A stretch of 64,000 bases of DNA from Streptomyces bauhiniae (GTDB taxonomy: Bacteria > Actinomycetota > Actinomycetes > Streptomycetales > Streptomycetaceae), in assembly GCF_004784475.1 (NCBI RefSeq), contig NZ_SRRT01000004.1, positions 558,001 through 622,000 on the forward strand, given 5' to 3'. The notes beneath the pieces were generated by a model. That model ran no database searches. It was not told the DNA's origin and saw nothing but the letters and a program-made list of their open reading frames with translations. How positions within the stretch are numbered: the first letter of the stretch is position 1; every line of letters starts with the position of its first letter. The position numbers and the translations under genes are program-made. Shown one piece after another: positions 43,885-52,939 of this stretch.

Positions 43885-44772
43885 TCAGTGCTCGCGCGGC
43901 GCGGGGACCACGCGCTCCACCTCGGGGTGGACGGTGAGGAGCTGGCGCATCGCGCCCTCGGCCACGGCGCCGTCGCCGCTGCCGAGTCCGTCCACGATCC
44001 GCGCGTGCTGCGCGACGGACGCCTCGGTCGGCCGCTCGCAGCCGGTGGCCGGGCCGCCGGAGACCTGGAGGGCGGAGGTGACGATCCCGGACAGGTGGTC
44101 CAGCATCCGGTTGCCCGCGACCTGGATGAGCAACGCGTGGAATTCGGCGTCGGCGCGCGAGAAGGTCAGCGCGTCGCCCTGGGCCAAGGCGTGGCTCATG
44201 ATCTCGACCAGGTCGACGAGGCGCTGCTGCACGTCCTCGCGGCCGTGTCCGGCGGCGAGACGGGCGGCGAGCGGCTCGATCGTCCAGCGCAATTCGTTCA
44301 GCTCGCGGCGCTGGTCATCGCGCTGCGGGCCGAAGGCGCGCCATTCGATGATGTCCGGGTCGAGCAGATTCCAGTCGCTCACCGGGCGCACGCGGGTGCC
44401 CACGTTCGGCCGGGCGCTGACGAGGCCCTTGGCCTCCAGGACCCGGAGGGACTCGCGCACGACGGTGCGGGAGACCTCGAAACGCTGGCCGATCTCCTCC
44501 GGCACCAGCGGGCGGTCGGCACCCAGGTCGCCGGAGACGATCATCTGACCGAGCTGCTGGACGAGCTGGCCGTGCAGTCCGCGCCCGCGGCTGCCCGCGG
44601 CGCGCCGGCCCACGCGGCCCAGGTCGGAATCGGCGCCCTCCCAGGCGGGCGCCGCCACGCGGTCGGCCATCGGGGCCTCGGCGTAGGGGTAGCGGTCGAG
44701 TTCGCCCGGTCCGGCGAGGCCGGAGTCGGCGGAGCGGGCGGCGGTCATCATGGTGTGCGCAAGGGTACTCAC
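43885..44772 (-). CDS. whiH: sporulation transcription factor WhiH (GntR family)
   Basis: A 295-residue GntR/FadR-type regulator needed for sporulation septation in S. coelicolor. After about 60 variable residues a winged HTH reads VPEEIGQRFEVSRTVVRESLRVLEAKGLV near residues 88-116. The FCD-type effector domain spans about 140-285, suggesting a carboxylate ligand. The GTG at 44772 starts MSTLAHTMMTAARS; the upstream frame is open but has no RBS or homology. The position next to hrdB confirms identity. Confidence 0.9.
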   Translation of the reverse strand: MSTLAHTMMTAARSADSGLAGPGELDRYPYAEAPMADRVAAPAWEGADSDLGRVGRRAAGSRGRGLHGQLVQQLGQMIVSGDLGADRPLVPEEIGQRFEVSRTVVRESLRVLEAKGLVSARPNVGTRVRPVSDWNLLDPDIIEWRAFGPQRDDQRRELNELRWTIEPLAARLAAGHGREDVQQRLVDLVEIMSHALAQGDALTFSRADAEFHALLIQVAGNRMLDHLSGIVTSALQVSGGPATGCERPTEASVAQHARIVDGLGSGDGAVAEGAMRQLLTVHPEVERVVPAPREH

Positions 44773-44934
44773 GCATCTTTTGTCGGCGTTGCCTTCAACT
44801 GCCTTGAGGGCTTTGGTGAAAAGCACACGAAAGGGTGATCGCTCACCCCGTCGCAATTGACGCCTTATCGGAAATAAACGGGCTTTCTGTGGGGAGTTGT
44901 GTGCACAGCGGCTCGGAAACCGCACCTCAGGCCG

Positions 44935-46710
44935 TCATCTCGCCCGGGCGCGCAGGGTCGTGATCAGGTACGCGCACAGCAGCGCGGCGAGCGACAACGT
45001 CATTGCGCCACCCACGGGTTGAGCGATCACTCGTGCAAGACCCAGCAGATAGCGCTCCCCTCCGAAGGGCCACTGGAGCAGCAGAACCTCCCGCATCCGT
45101 ACGTGAATCCCGGCTGCGACTCGCACATATGAGCCTTCGAACAACCGGTGCACGAGCGGTACGACGGCCACCGGCACCGCGAGTACGGCGGCCAGCCCCG
45201 CCGCCGTGGACCGGAACACCCCGGCCGCCAGTACACCGGCCCACGCGCAGCCGACCACGAGCGCCAGCCAACTCGCACACAGCGGCAGCCAGTCCTCGGG
45301 GACCTGAACCAATTCCCGGCCGTAGACGAGATAGAGAAGCTCGGCGTCACAGCCCAGCGCGAGAAAGGCCAGCATTCCGGCGGTGATTCCGGAGACGAGG
45401 AGCTTCGCGGTGAGCAGCCCCAGCCGACGGGGAACGGTGCCCCGGTCCGCCGCCAGCGCGGGATGGCGGAACTCGTCCCCGAAAGCCAGCGCACCGAGCA
45501 GCCCCGCCGCGAGCGCGACCGGCGGCAACGGCAATTCACGTGGCCACGCGGCGAACAGGCGCGCCTGCGGGGTGTGCCCGATCCGGGCCAGCACCACGGC
45601 GGTGACCGCGGACACGACGAGGGCGACCCCGCAGACGACGAACCCGGTACTGATGCCGGTGGCGCGCCGGAGTTCGTAGCGCAGGGGCCGGAGGGGGCTG
45701 CGTACGGAGCGGACGGCGATGGGGAGTGGCAGAGGTTCGGGGGCTTCTGCGGTCTCGGTCTCCTCCGGCTCCGCGTCACCCTCCGGCATGGCAGCGTCTT
45801 CGGCCGGTACCGGCTGCTCCTCCTCGCGTGGCTCCGGCCGCATGTCACCGACTTCATCCGCGAGTTGGTGGATGAGGATGCCGTTCCGGAAGGCGGTCTC
45901 CCCGACATCCGCGGTGGTGCTGCCGTACACGGAGAGGCGGTTGCCCTGTTCGCGGACGACCTCCACGGAACGTCGTTCGGTGCGCGCCTCCTTGGCGAGC
46001 AGGCTGGCCAGGCGTGCGGCGTGGGGGCTGCGGACGGCGACACGCGGCCGGAGCCGGGTACGGGCGAACTCCGCGGCGTCCAGGTCCGCCGCGACCCGGC
46101 CAGCTTCGAGGGTGACGACGTGATCGGCGTGCCGGGCGGCCTCCTTGGGGGCGGCGGTCGTGAGGAGTACGGCACCGCCCTGGTCGGCGTACTCCCGCAG
46201 GGTGGAGTGCAGCCAACGTGCCTCCGGTGCGGAGAGTCCGGCGGCCGGTTCGTCCAGCACGAGGGTGTGCGGGTCGGGCAGCAGGGCGCAGGCCAGGCCG
46301 AGTCGGCGGTCCATACCCAGGGACAGTGTGCCGAGCCGTTCTTCGCGGAGGCTGACGAGGCCGACCTCTTCCAGCACTTCGTCGGCCCGCCTGGCCGGGA
46401 CACCGGCCGCCGCGCAGAGCATGCGCAGGTGGTTGCGGACCGTCCGGGAGGGGTGTCCCGGTACATCGCCGAGCAGTACGCCGACTTCGCGTGAGGGGTG
46501 GGTGATGCAGTGCAGGGGGCGCCCTCTGAAGTAGGCGATGCCGCGCCCTCGCTGGAGTTCGAGCATCAGCCGGAGCACCGTCGTCTTGCCCGCGCCCGCC
46601 GCTCCGAGCAGGGCGGTCACCTGGCCGGCGCGCGCTTCGAAGGAGACGTCCTCGACGGCGGGCGGCTGGTCTTTGAGGGAATCACTGGTCAGTCCGACAG
46701 CCTGGATCAC
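44935..46710 (-). CDS. ABC transporter ATPase-permease fusion
   Basis: A 591-residue protein with an ABC ATPase domain (1-230) joined to a membrane domain. Walker A GAAGAGKTT is near residue 36, the signature is degenerate (LSLGMDRRLGLA near 130) and Walker B VLDEPAAGL near 150. Acidic linker about 290-325. Residues 345-590 have about six hydrophobic segments. The layout resembles bacterial exporter or lantibiotic-immunity-like ABC proteins, here in one chain. It lies next to whiH in the streptomycetes I recall. Substrate unknown. Confidence 0.82.
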   Translation of the reverse strand: MIQAVGLTSDSLKDQPPAVEDVSFEARAGQVTALLGAAGAGKTTVLRLMLELQRGRGIAYFRGRPLHCITHPSREVGVLLGDVPGHPSRTVRNHLRMLCAAAGVPARRADEVLEEVGLVSLREERLGTLSLGMDRRLGLACALLPDPHTLVLDEPAAGLSAPEARWLHSTLREYADQGGAVLLTTAAPKEAARHADHVVTLEAGRVAADLDAAEFARTRLRPRVAVRSPHAARLASLLAKEARTERRSVEVVREQGNRLSVYGSTTADVGETAFRNGILIHQLADEVGDMRPEPREEEQPVPAEDAAMPEGDAEPEETETAEAPEPLPLPIAVRSVRSPLRPLRYELRRATGISTGFVVCGVALVVSAVTAVVLARIGHTPQARLFAAWPRELPLPPVALAAGLLGALAFGDEFRHPALAADRGTVPRRLGLLTAKLLVSGITAGMLAFLALGCDAELLYLVYGRELVQVPEDWLPLCASWLALVVGCAWAGVLAAGVFRSTAAGLAAVLAVPVAVVPLVHRLFEGSYVRVAAGIHVRMREVLLLQWPFGGERYLLGLARVIAQPVGGAMTLSLAALLCAYLITTLRARAR

Positions 46711-46871
46711 CTGACGGAAGATAGCGCGCTATGTCCTGATTTCCGGGTATCACCCCTTCTGTCCGGCAGTTGTTCGACGGAGGGGCAACCTGCATGGCTC
46801 ACTTGCCCGATGAGCGTCCCGCGCGCGACGGCTCCCCAACTGCCGCGCCCGTGATGGTCCGACGCCTCGCC

Positions 46872-47630
46872 TCAGACCTCGGGGCGGAGCATCGGGGGGT
46901 TGAGCAGCGTGGCACCGCCCGCCCTGAAGAGCTGCGCGGGCCGGCCTCCTTGGCGGGTGGTGGTACCGCCCGTGGGGACGAGGAAGCCGGGCGTGCCGGT
47001 GACCTTGCGATGGAAGTTGCGCGGGTCGAGCGCCACGCCCCAGACCGCCTCGTAGACCCGACGCAGCTCGCCGACCGTGAACTCCGGCGGGCAGAAAGCG
47101 GTGGCCAGCGATGAGTACTCGATCTTGGAGCGGGCGCGCTCCACCCCGTCGGAAAGGATCAGGGCGTGGTCGAAGGCCAGGGGTGCCATCGGTTCGCCGT
47201 CGCGGCCGTAGCCCCCCTGCTGGAGCAGTTCCTCCACCGGCGCCCAGCGCGCGTTGCTCGCGTCGCCACCCGCGCGCGGGGCGGGGAGGTCGGGCGCGAG
47301 GGCGAGGTGGGCGACGCTGACCACGCGCATACGCGGATCACGCTTCGGGTCCCCGTACGTGGCAAGCTGCTCCAGGTGGGCACCGTTGTCCTGCGCCGGA
47401 GTCGCCGGGTCGTGGGCCCGGAGCCCCGTCTCCTCCGCCAGCTCGCGCGCCGCCGCCTGGGCGAGGTCCTCGTCGTCCCGTACGAAGCCGCCGGGGAGTG
47501 CCCACCGCCCCTGGAAGGGCGACTCGCCCCGGCGTACCGCCAGCGCGCACAGGGCGTGGCGGCGCACGGTCAGCACGACCAGGTCCACGGTGACGGCGAA
47601 GGGCGGGAACGCTGACGGGTCGTAGGGCAT
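46872..47630 (-). CDS. NUDIX protein with C-terminal winged HTH (NrtR-like)
   Basis: A 252-residue protein. The NUDIX box GGFVRDDEDLAQAAARELAE plus ETGL near residues 47-69 matches Gx5Ex7REUxEExGU fully. The C-terminal part (about 165-240; EFTVGELRRVYEAVWGVALDPRNFHRKV) is the winged HTH of NrtR-type regulators, which sense ADP-ribose and control NAD genes, or of related sugar regulators. An intact catalytic box also permits hydrolysis. A short inverted repeat lies just upstream of its start and may be its operator. No NAD gene is adjacent. Confidence 0.82.
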   Translation of the reverse strand: MPYDPSAFPPFAVTVDLVVLTVRRHALCALAVRRGESPFQGRWALPGGFVRDDEDLAQAAARELAEETGLRAHDPATPAQDNGAHLEQLATYGDPKRDPRMRVVSVAHLALAPDLPAPRAGGDASNARWAPVEELLQQGGYGRDGEPMAPLAFDHALILSDGVERARSKIEYSSLATAFCPPEFTVGELRRVYEAVWGVALDPRNFHRKVTGTPGFLVPTGGTTTRQGGRPAQLFRAGGATLLNPPMLRPEV

Positions 47631-47643
47631 GCCGCGATCATAG

Positions 47644-47658
47644 TCGTCTTCCTGACGA
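47644..47658. promoter_or_regulatory. inverted repeat upstream of the NUDIX regulator
   Basis: TCGTC-ttcct-GACGA lies 14 bases upstream of the start of the NUDIX regulator. Short arms, but the position suits autorepression. Confidence 0.35.
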
Positions 47659-47734
47659 TAAACACTCCGTTCGCTGGGAGGATCGGTGAATCCGGTGGCA
47701 GCGGATGGTGGGATCAAACAGTTCGGGGGGCCGC

Positions 47735-49225
47735 TCAGCCGTCCTCCCCGTTGCTGCATGTCTTGCCGGCTCCGGAGGGGGTGGGGCGTGAGCGGGTCGG
47801 GCGGCGGGTCTGGGCTTGCGGGCGCTGGGGGCAGGGGCCGGTGTTACCGGGGGCGGTCTCGCCAGGACCGGTGTTGCCAGGGGCGGTGTCGCCTGGGCCG
47901 GTGGAGCGGGGGCGGCGCTTTCGGCGCGTCGGGGTGGCCCGGTCCGCCTCCGCCGTGTCCTGCGCGGGGAGGGGCGTACCCGGCGGGAGCTGGGAGCCGG
48001 TTTTCTGCTCCGGGATGTGCGGCCCCGTCGACGATGGCCCCTCCCCCGGTGTCCGCCCGTGCCGCTCCTGCCGGAGGCATCGGCGGATGGACTCCGGGTC
48101 CAGGCCCTCGTTGCACGCCCGGTGCAGGAGCTGGGCGAAGAGGTAGTGCGGGTCGGCGCCGAGGGCCATGGCCAGGGCCTCTCGGGCCTCGATGTCGTCG
48201 CCGGTCGACCAGGCGACCCAGCCGGCCAGGGTGAGCGGAGCCGCCGCGTGTTCTCGGTACGGGCCGACGCAGCGGCGGGCGAGTGCCCGCCAGAGCCGTA
48301 GGGCGGGTGCGCCTTCGTCGCCCTCCATCCAGGCGGCCGCCCGGTCACGGGTGGTGCGGTCCTGGAGGCCGAGGATGAGGGTGGCCGCCTCGTCGTGGCC
48401 GAGGAGCGCGTCGTCGCGGACGTCGGCCGGGTGGACCCCCGACACCGGCGCGGCCTCGGCGAACCGGCGGATGACGCGTCCGGCCAGGTCCAGCGTCTCC
48501 TCGGCCACCTCGACGCGGCTCGTGTCGTCCAGAATGCGGGGCACCAGCGACATGCCCGCGGCGTCCAGCGCGACCTCCTGCTCCAGTGCGGCCGAGGTCT
48601 CCCAGGGCTGCATCCTCGCGCGCAGCTCCCGCAACGAGCCCCGTACTTGGATACCGGCGTAGGTCGCGGCGGCCGCCATGGCCGAGGTGCCCGGCATGCC
48701 CATCGGCGTGCCCTCGGGCGGGCAGCAGCTCTCCACCGGGCAGACGTAGGACCAGAAGCGGGTGTCCGAGACGCACAGCGCCTCGATCACCGGTACGTCG
48801 AGACTGCCGCACTCGGTGCGCAGCAGTTGGGCGAGCGGGGCGAGCCGGAGCATCACGTCCCGCCCCGTCTCCCCTGGCCGTGGCTCCTGGCAGACGTAGG
48901 CCACGATGCGCTCGGGCCGGGAACCGCGCCGTCGGGCGCCGATCACCAGCCCTCTGGCGATCTGCCGCGCCGCCGCCTGCCAGTCCTCGACGCCGGCCGG
49001 AATGCCCAGGCGGGCACGCCCGCCGAAGTTGCCCCGGTCGAGCAGGCTGACCAGCACCATGCTGTCCTCCGGGCGGTATCCCAGCAGGTACGGCAGCGCG
49101 TCGGCCAGCTCGGCCGGGGTGCGCAGGGCGATCGGGGTGTCGGGCGTGAGCTGCCCGTCGAAGGACACTCCCGCCGCGATGTCACCGTTTTCGAAGGGTT
49201 CGGTCGTTTCGCCGTGATTCGTCAT
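47735..49225 (-). CDS. DUF4192 family protein
   Basis: A 496-residue actinobacterial protein of unknown function. The DUF4192 domain (about 28-380) begins TPDTPIALRTPAELADALPYLLGYRPEDSMVLV and has conserved CPVESCCPPEGTPM near residue 168. The last ~110 residues are Pro/Gly/Thr/Arg-rich and include a 10-residue repeat (GPGDTAPGNT / GPGETAPGNT, encoded at 47835-47894), probably disordered. Two DnaA-box-like repeats lie 40 bases upstream of its start. Confidence 0.8.
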   Translation of the reverse strand: MTNHGETTEPFENGDIAAGVSFDGQLTPDTPIALRTPAELADALPYLLGYRPEDSMVLVSLLDRGNFGGRARLGIPAGVEDWQAAARQIARGLVIGARRRGSRPERIVAYVCQEPRPGETGRDVMLRLAPLAQLLRTECGSLDVPVIEALCVSDTRFWSYVCPVESCCPPEGTPMGMPGTSAMAAAATYAGIQVRGSLRELRARMQPWETSAALEQEVALDAAGMSLVPRILDDTSRVEVAEETLDLAGRVIRRFAEAAPVSGVHPADVRDDALLGHDEAATLILGLQDRTTRDRAAAWMEGDEGAPALRLWRALARRCVGPYREHAAAPLTLAGWVAWSTGDDIEAREALAMALGADPHYLFAQLLHRACNEGLDPESIRRCLRQERHGRTPGEGPSSTGPHIPEQKTGSQLPPGTPLPAQDTAEADRATPTRRKRRPRSTGPGDTAPGNTGPGETAPGNTGPCPQRPQAQTRRPTRSRPTPSGAGKTCSNGEDG

Positions 49226-49264
49226 GCGCTGACGATCCCGCGAATCTCACAATCCCGCTGGGCC

Positions 49265-49288
49265 TGTGGATAACGGGCCTGTGGATAA
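49265..49288. repeat. two DnaA-box-like sequences in direct repeat
   Basis: TGTGGATAA occurs at 49265-49273 and 49280-49288 within a longer repeat GGCCTGTGGATAA. Its complement TTATCCACA is the classical DnaA box and is allowed by the streptomycete consensus. They lie in the 127-base gap between recQ's end and the DUF4192 start, 15 bases apart, far from any visible origin. Confidence 0.55.
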
Positions 49289-49352
49289 GTCGAAGCAGGG
49301 ACACGACAACCAACTCGACCGAGCCCGCCTGCCCCCGCGCCCAGAGCCCACC

Positions 49353-51515
49353 TCACCCCGCCGCAGCCAACACCAACGGCAGAACCTCCCCCGCCCCCGC
49401 CCGCCGCAACAACCGCGCCGCGACCGCCAGACTCCACCCGGACTCGGTCCGGTCATCCACGAGGAGCACCGGCCCCGGAGCACCCGCCAGAGCCGCCGCC
49501 AACTCCCCCGGCACCGTGAACGCCGAAGCCAGCGCCTGCAACCGCTGAGCGGAGTTGCTGCGATGCGCCTGATGCGCCCCCGCCTCTCCCGTGTACGCGA
49601 GCGCCCCCAGATACGGCAGCCGTCCGATCTCGGCCACCCGCTCCGCGAGCGAGGCGACGAGCTGCGGCCGGCTCAGCGACGGCATGGCGACGACACCGAC
49701 CGGACGCGCCATGGCGTCCGACGTGTTCGACGCCCACCCGCCGGGCGAGCGTGCCCAGTCGGCGAGGACCTCCACCACGGCCTTCAGCACGTCCTCCGGC
49801 ACCGGACCGTCAGGCGTCTGCTCGGCCAGCAGCGGCCGGAGCCGGTTGCCCCAGCCGATGTCCGAGAGCCGGCCCAGGGCACGCCCGGTGGCGCACTGCT
49901 CCTTCGCCGGGATGCGGCCCTTGAGGTCGATGCCCAGCGCCGGCATCCCCGTGGGCCACATGCGGCGCGGCTCGATCTCCACGCCGGGCCGGTCCAGTTC
50001 ACCGGCGGCGGCCGTCAGCGCGTCGGCGGAGACGGCCGTGTCGATCCAGGCGCCCGCGCAGGTGTCGCAGCGCCCGCACGGGGTGATCTCCACGTCGTCG
50101 AGCTGGCGGCGCAGGAACGCCATCCGGCACTCGTCCGTGCCGACGTAGTCCCGCATGGCCTGCTGTTCGGCGGCGCGCTGGCGGGCGACCCAGGCGTAGC
50201 GGTCCGCGTCGTAGATCCATTCGGCGCCGGTGGCCGTCCAGCCGCCCTTCACCCGGTGGACGGCGCCGTCCACGTCCAGCACCTTGAGCATCAGCTCCAG
50301 CCGGGTGCGCCGCAGGTCCACCAGCGACTCCAGCGCGGGTACCGACAGCGGTCGGCCCGCGTCGGCGAGGGCGGCCAGGGTCTGGCGGACCTGGGACTCG
50401 GGCGGGAAGGCGACCTCGGCGAAGTACCGCCAGATCGCCTCGTCCTCCTTGCCCGGCAGCAGCAGCACGTCGGCATGCTCGACGCCTCGGCCCGCGCGGC
50501 CCACCTGCTGGTAATAGGAGATCGGGGAGGACGGCGAGCCGAGGTGGACCACGAAGCCCAGGTCGGGCTTGTCGAAGCCCATGCCCAGCGCGGAGGTCGC
50601 CACGAGGGCCTTGACCCGGTTGTCCAGGAGGTCGGCCTCGGCCTGCTGGCGGTCGGCGTTCTCCGTGCGGCCGGTGTAGGAGGCGACGGCGAAGCCGCGC
50701 GCGCGGAGGTAGGCGGTGACCTCCTCGGCGGCCGAGACGGTCAGCGTGTAGATGATCCCGGAGCCCGGCAGCTCGTTCAGGTGCTCCGCCAGCCACGCCA
50801 GCCGGTGCGCGGCGTCCGGCAGCCGGACCACGCCGAGCCGCAGGCTCTCCCGGTCCAGCCGCCCCCGCAGCACCAGCGCCTCGCCCGCGCCGGTGCCCAG
50901 TTGCTCGGCCACGTCCGCCGTGACGCGCGCGTTGGCCGTGGCGGTGGTGGCGAGCACGGGCACGCCGGGCGCCAGCTCCTGGAGCATGGTGCGCAGCCTG
51001 CGGTAGTCGGGGCGGAAGTCGTGACCCCAGTCGGAGATGCAGTGCGCCTCGTCCACGACCAGCAGGCCGGTGGTGGCCGCCAGCTTGGGCAGCATGCGGT
51101 CGCGGAAGTCGACGGAGTTGAGCCGTTCCGGGCTCACCAGCAGCACATCGACCTCGCCGCGCTCCACCTCCTCGTGGATGGCGTCCCACTCCTCGGGGTT
51201 GGCCGAGTTGATGGTGCGGGCCTGGATGCCGGCCCGCGCGGCCGACTCGACCTGGTTGCGCATCAGTGCCAGCAGCGGCGAGACGATCACCGTGGGACCC
51301 GCGCCGCGACGGCGGAGCAGAGCGGTGGCCACGAAGTACACGGCCGACTTGCCCCAGCCGGTGCGCTGCACGACCAGGGCCCGGCGCCGGTCCACCACCA
51401 GGGCCTTGACCGCCTCCCACTGGTCTTCCCGCAGCCGCGCCGAACCCTCCGGCGCGCCGACCAGCTCGGCGAGGACGGCGTCGGCTTCGGTACGCAACTG
51501 CTCCAGGTCGTTCAT
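49353..51515 (-). CDS. recQ: RecQ family ATP-dependent DNA helicase
   Basis: A 720-residue SF2 helicase. VVQRTGWGKSAVYF near residue 49 is Walker A, VVDEAHCISDWGHDFRPDYRRL near 152 is motif II plus the aromatic loop, and QVGRAGRG near 340 is motif VI. A zinc-site remnant CRMAF...CGRCDTCAGAW lies near 490-515. The C-terminal ~180 residues are not a standard HRDC domain and include a phosphoribosyltransferase-like patch near VLLVDDRTESGWSL. The ATG at 51515 is preceded by GGGGGC. Role in DNA repair is by family. Confidence 0.88.
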   Translation of the reverse strand: MNDLEQLRTEADAVLAELVGAPEGSARLREDQWEAVKALVVDRRRALVVQRTGWGKSAVYFVATALLRRRGAGPTVIVSPLLALMRNQVESAARAGIQARTINSANPEEWDAIHEEVERGEVDVLLVSPERLNSVDFRDRMLPKLAATTGLLVVDEAHCISDWGHDFRPDYRRLRTMLQELAPGVPVLATTATANARVTADVAEQLGTGAGEALVLRGRLDRESLRLGVVRLPDAAHRLAWLAEHLNELPGSGIIYTLTVSAAEEVTAYLRARGFAVASYTGRTENADRQQAEADLLDNRVKALVATSALGMGFDKPDLGFVVHLGSPSSPISYYQQVGRAGRGVEHADVLLLPGKEDEAIWRYFAEVAFPPESQVRQTLAALADAGRPLSVPALESLVDLRRTRLELMLKVLDVDGAVHRVKGGWTATGAEWIYDADRYAWVARQRAAEQQAMRDYVGTDECRMAFLRRQLDDVEITPCGRCDTCAGAWIDTAVSADALTAAAGELDRPGVEIEPRRMWPTGMPALGIDLKGRIPAKEQCATGRALGRLSDIGWGNRLRPLLAEQTPDGPVPEDVLKAVVEVLADWARSPGGWASNTSDAMARPVGVVAMPSLSRPQLVASLAERVAEIGRLPYLGALAYTGEAGAHQAHRSNSAQRLQALASAFTVPGELAAALAGAPGPVLLVDDRTESGWSLAVAARLLRRAGAGEVLPLVLAAAG

Positions 51516-51557
51516 GCCCCCATGCAACCGCACCCCACTGACATCCGGCCACTCGCC

Positions 51558-52832
51558 TTACGGACGACTGCCCGTCGGCCGGACCCGCTCGTCCTCGGGA
51601 GCCCGTACCGGCGCGTCCGCGCGTGCCCCGGCCAGGGCCATGAGGGCGGCGGTCAGTGCGATCAGTCCGCCCGCCCACAGTCCCGAGCGGGCGCCGAGGG
51701 TGTGGGTGGCGGCGCCGACGAAGAGGGCGCCGAGCGGGGTGCTGCCTTGCAGGATCACGGTGTAGAGGGCCATCACCCGGCCCCGGTGAGCCGGGTCGCC
51801 GCCCAGTTGGATGCGGTGGTTCGCCGCCTGGACGAAGTACAGCGAGGCGAATCCGGTCGGCACCAGCAGCGCCAGCGCGACGGGCAGGTTCGGCGCCCAC
51901 CCCGTGATTAGCTCCAGCGCGCCGAAGGCGCATCCCCAGGCGGCCACCAGCCGCGCCGAGGGGCGGGTCCGGCGCAGGGTGCCGACCAGCGCGGCCAGGA
52001 GGGAGCCACCGGCGAGCGCGGCGGTGAGGAGGCCGAAGGAGGCGGCCTCGGTGTGGAACACGACGCGGGCCATCAGCGGCAGCGTCAGAGGCAGGTTGAG
52101 GCCGAAGAGGGCGACCGCCGCGACCAGGGCGAGCGTCGTGAGCAGGTCGGGCCGGGTCCGCAGATGGGCCAGGCCCTCGATGACGCGCGCGGGCGTGGCC
52201 TGGCGGGGCACGCGGTGCAGTTCCGCCGGCCGCATGGCGCGCAGCCCGGCGACCGTGGCCGTGTAGCTGACGGCGTTGAGCAGCATGACGGTCCCCGTGC
52301 CCGACCACTGGATGAGCAGCCCGGCCAGCGAAGGGCCCAGTACGCGCGCGATGTTGAAGTAGGCGCCGCTGAGCGCGGAGGCGTTGGGGAGCAGTTCGGG
52401 GCCGACGAGTTCGGTGATGAAGGACAGCCGGGCCGGGACCTCCACGGCGTTGGCCACGCCGAGCGCGGCGGCCGCGACGTAGACGTGCCACAGCCGGGCG
52501 GCGTCGGCGGTGACCAGCAGGCCGAGGCTCAGGGCGAAAACGCCGGAGGCGATGTTGGCGCCGGTCAGGAGGGCGCGTTTGTCGTACCGGTCGGCGAGCC
52601 GGCCGCCGTAGAGGGTCAGCAGGAGGACCGGGGTGAACTGGAGGGCGGTGACGGTGGCGAGGGCCCCGCCGGAGTCGCCGGTCAGCTCCAGTACGAGCCA
52701 GTCCTGGGCGACGGCCATCATCCAGGTGCCGGTGGCGGAGGCGATCTGGCCCACCGCGAAGAGCCGGAAGTTGCGCACCTTCAGGGAGCGCAGGCTGGTG
52801 GCGAGCAGGTGGCGGCCGGTTCCTCGCGTCAT
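51558..52832 (-). CDS. MFS transporter, DHA3/EntS-like
   Basis: A 424-residue transporter with about 11-12 helices. YGGRLADRYDKRALLTGAN near residues 75-93 is the loop 2-3 motif. VRNFRLFAVGQIASATGTWM at the N terminus is typical of the MFS_3/EntS group, which exports drugs or siderophores. It lies 42 bases upstream of recQ in transcription direction and follows a terminator. It could be linked to the neighbouring butyrolactone-type locus. Confidence 0.82.
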   Translation of the reverse strand: MTRGTGRHLLATSLRSLKVRNFRLFAVGQIASATGTWMMAVAQDWLVLELTGDSGGALATVTALQFTPVLLLTLYGGRLADRYDKRALLTGANIASGVFALSLGLLVTADAARLWHVYVAAAALGVANAVEVPARLSFITELVGPELLPNASALSGAYFNIARVLGPSLAGLLIQWSGTGTVMLLNAVSYTATVAGLRAMRPAELHRVPRQATPARVIEGLAHLRTRPDLLTTLALVAAVALFGLNLPLTLPLMARVVFHTEAASFGLLTAALAGGSLLAALVGTLRRTRPSARLVAAWGCAFGALELITGWAPNLPVALALLVPTGFASLYFVQAANHRIQLGGDPAHRGRVMALYTVILQGSTPLGALFVGAATHTLGARSGLWAGGLIALTAALMALAGARADAPVRAPEDERVRPTGSRP

Positions 52833-52888
52833 GATCCGGTCCTACCAGGGGCGCCCGGATGCGGGCCGAGCCGCGCCGCGCGCGACCC

Positions 52889-52920
52889 AGATCCCGGCTA
52901 CGCGCGCGTGGCCGGGATCT
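52889..52920 (-). terminator. terminator after the SDR gene
   Basis: AGATCCCGGC and GCCGGGATCT form a perfect 10-bp stem around a 12-base, partly self-pairing loop, 19 bases after the SDR stop. Confidence 0.8.
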
Positions 52921-52939
52921 GCGCTGACACCGCCTTAGG

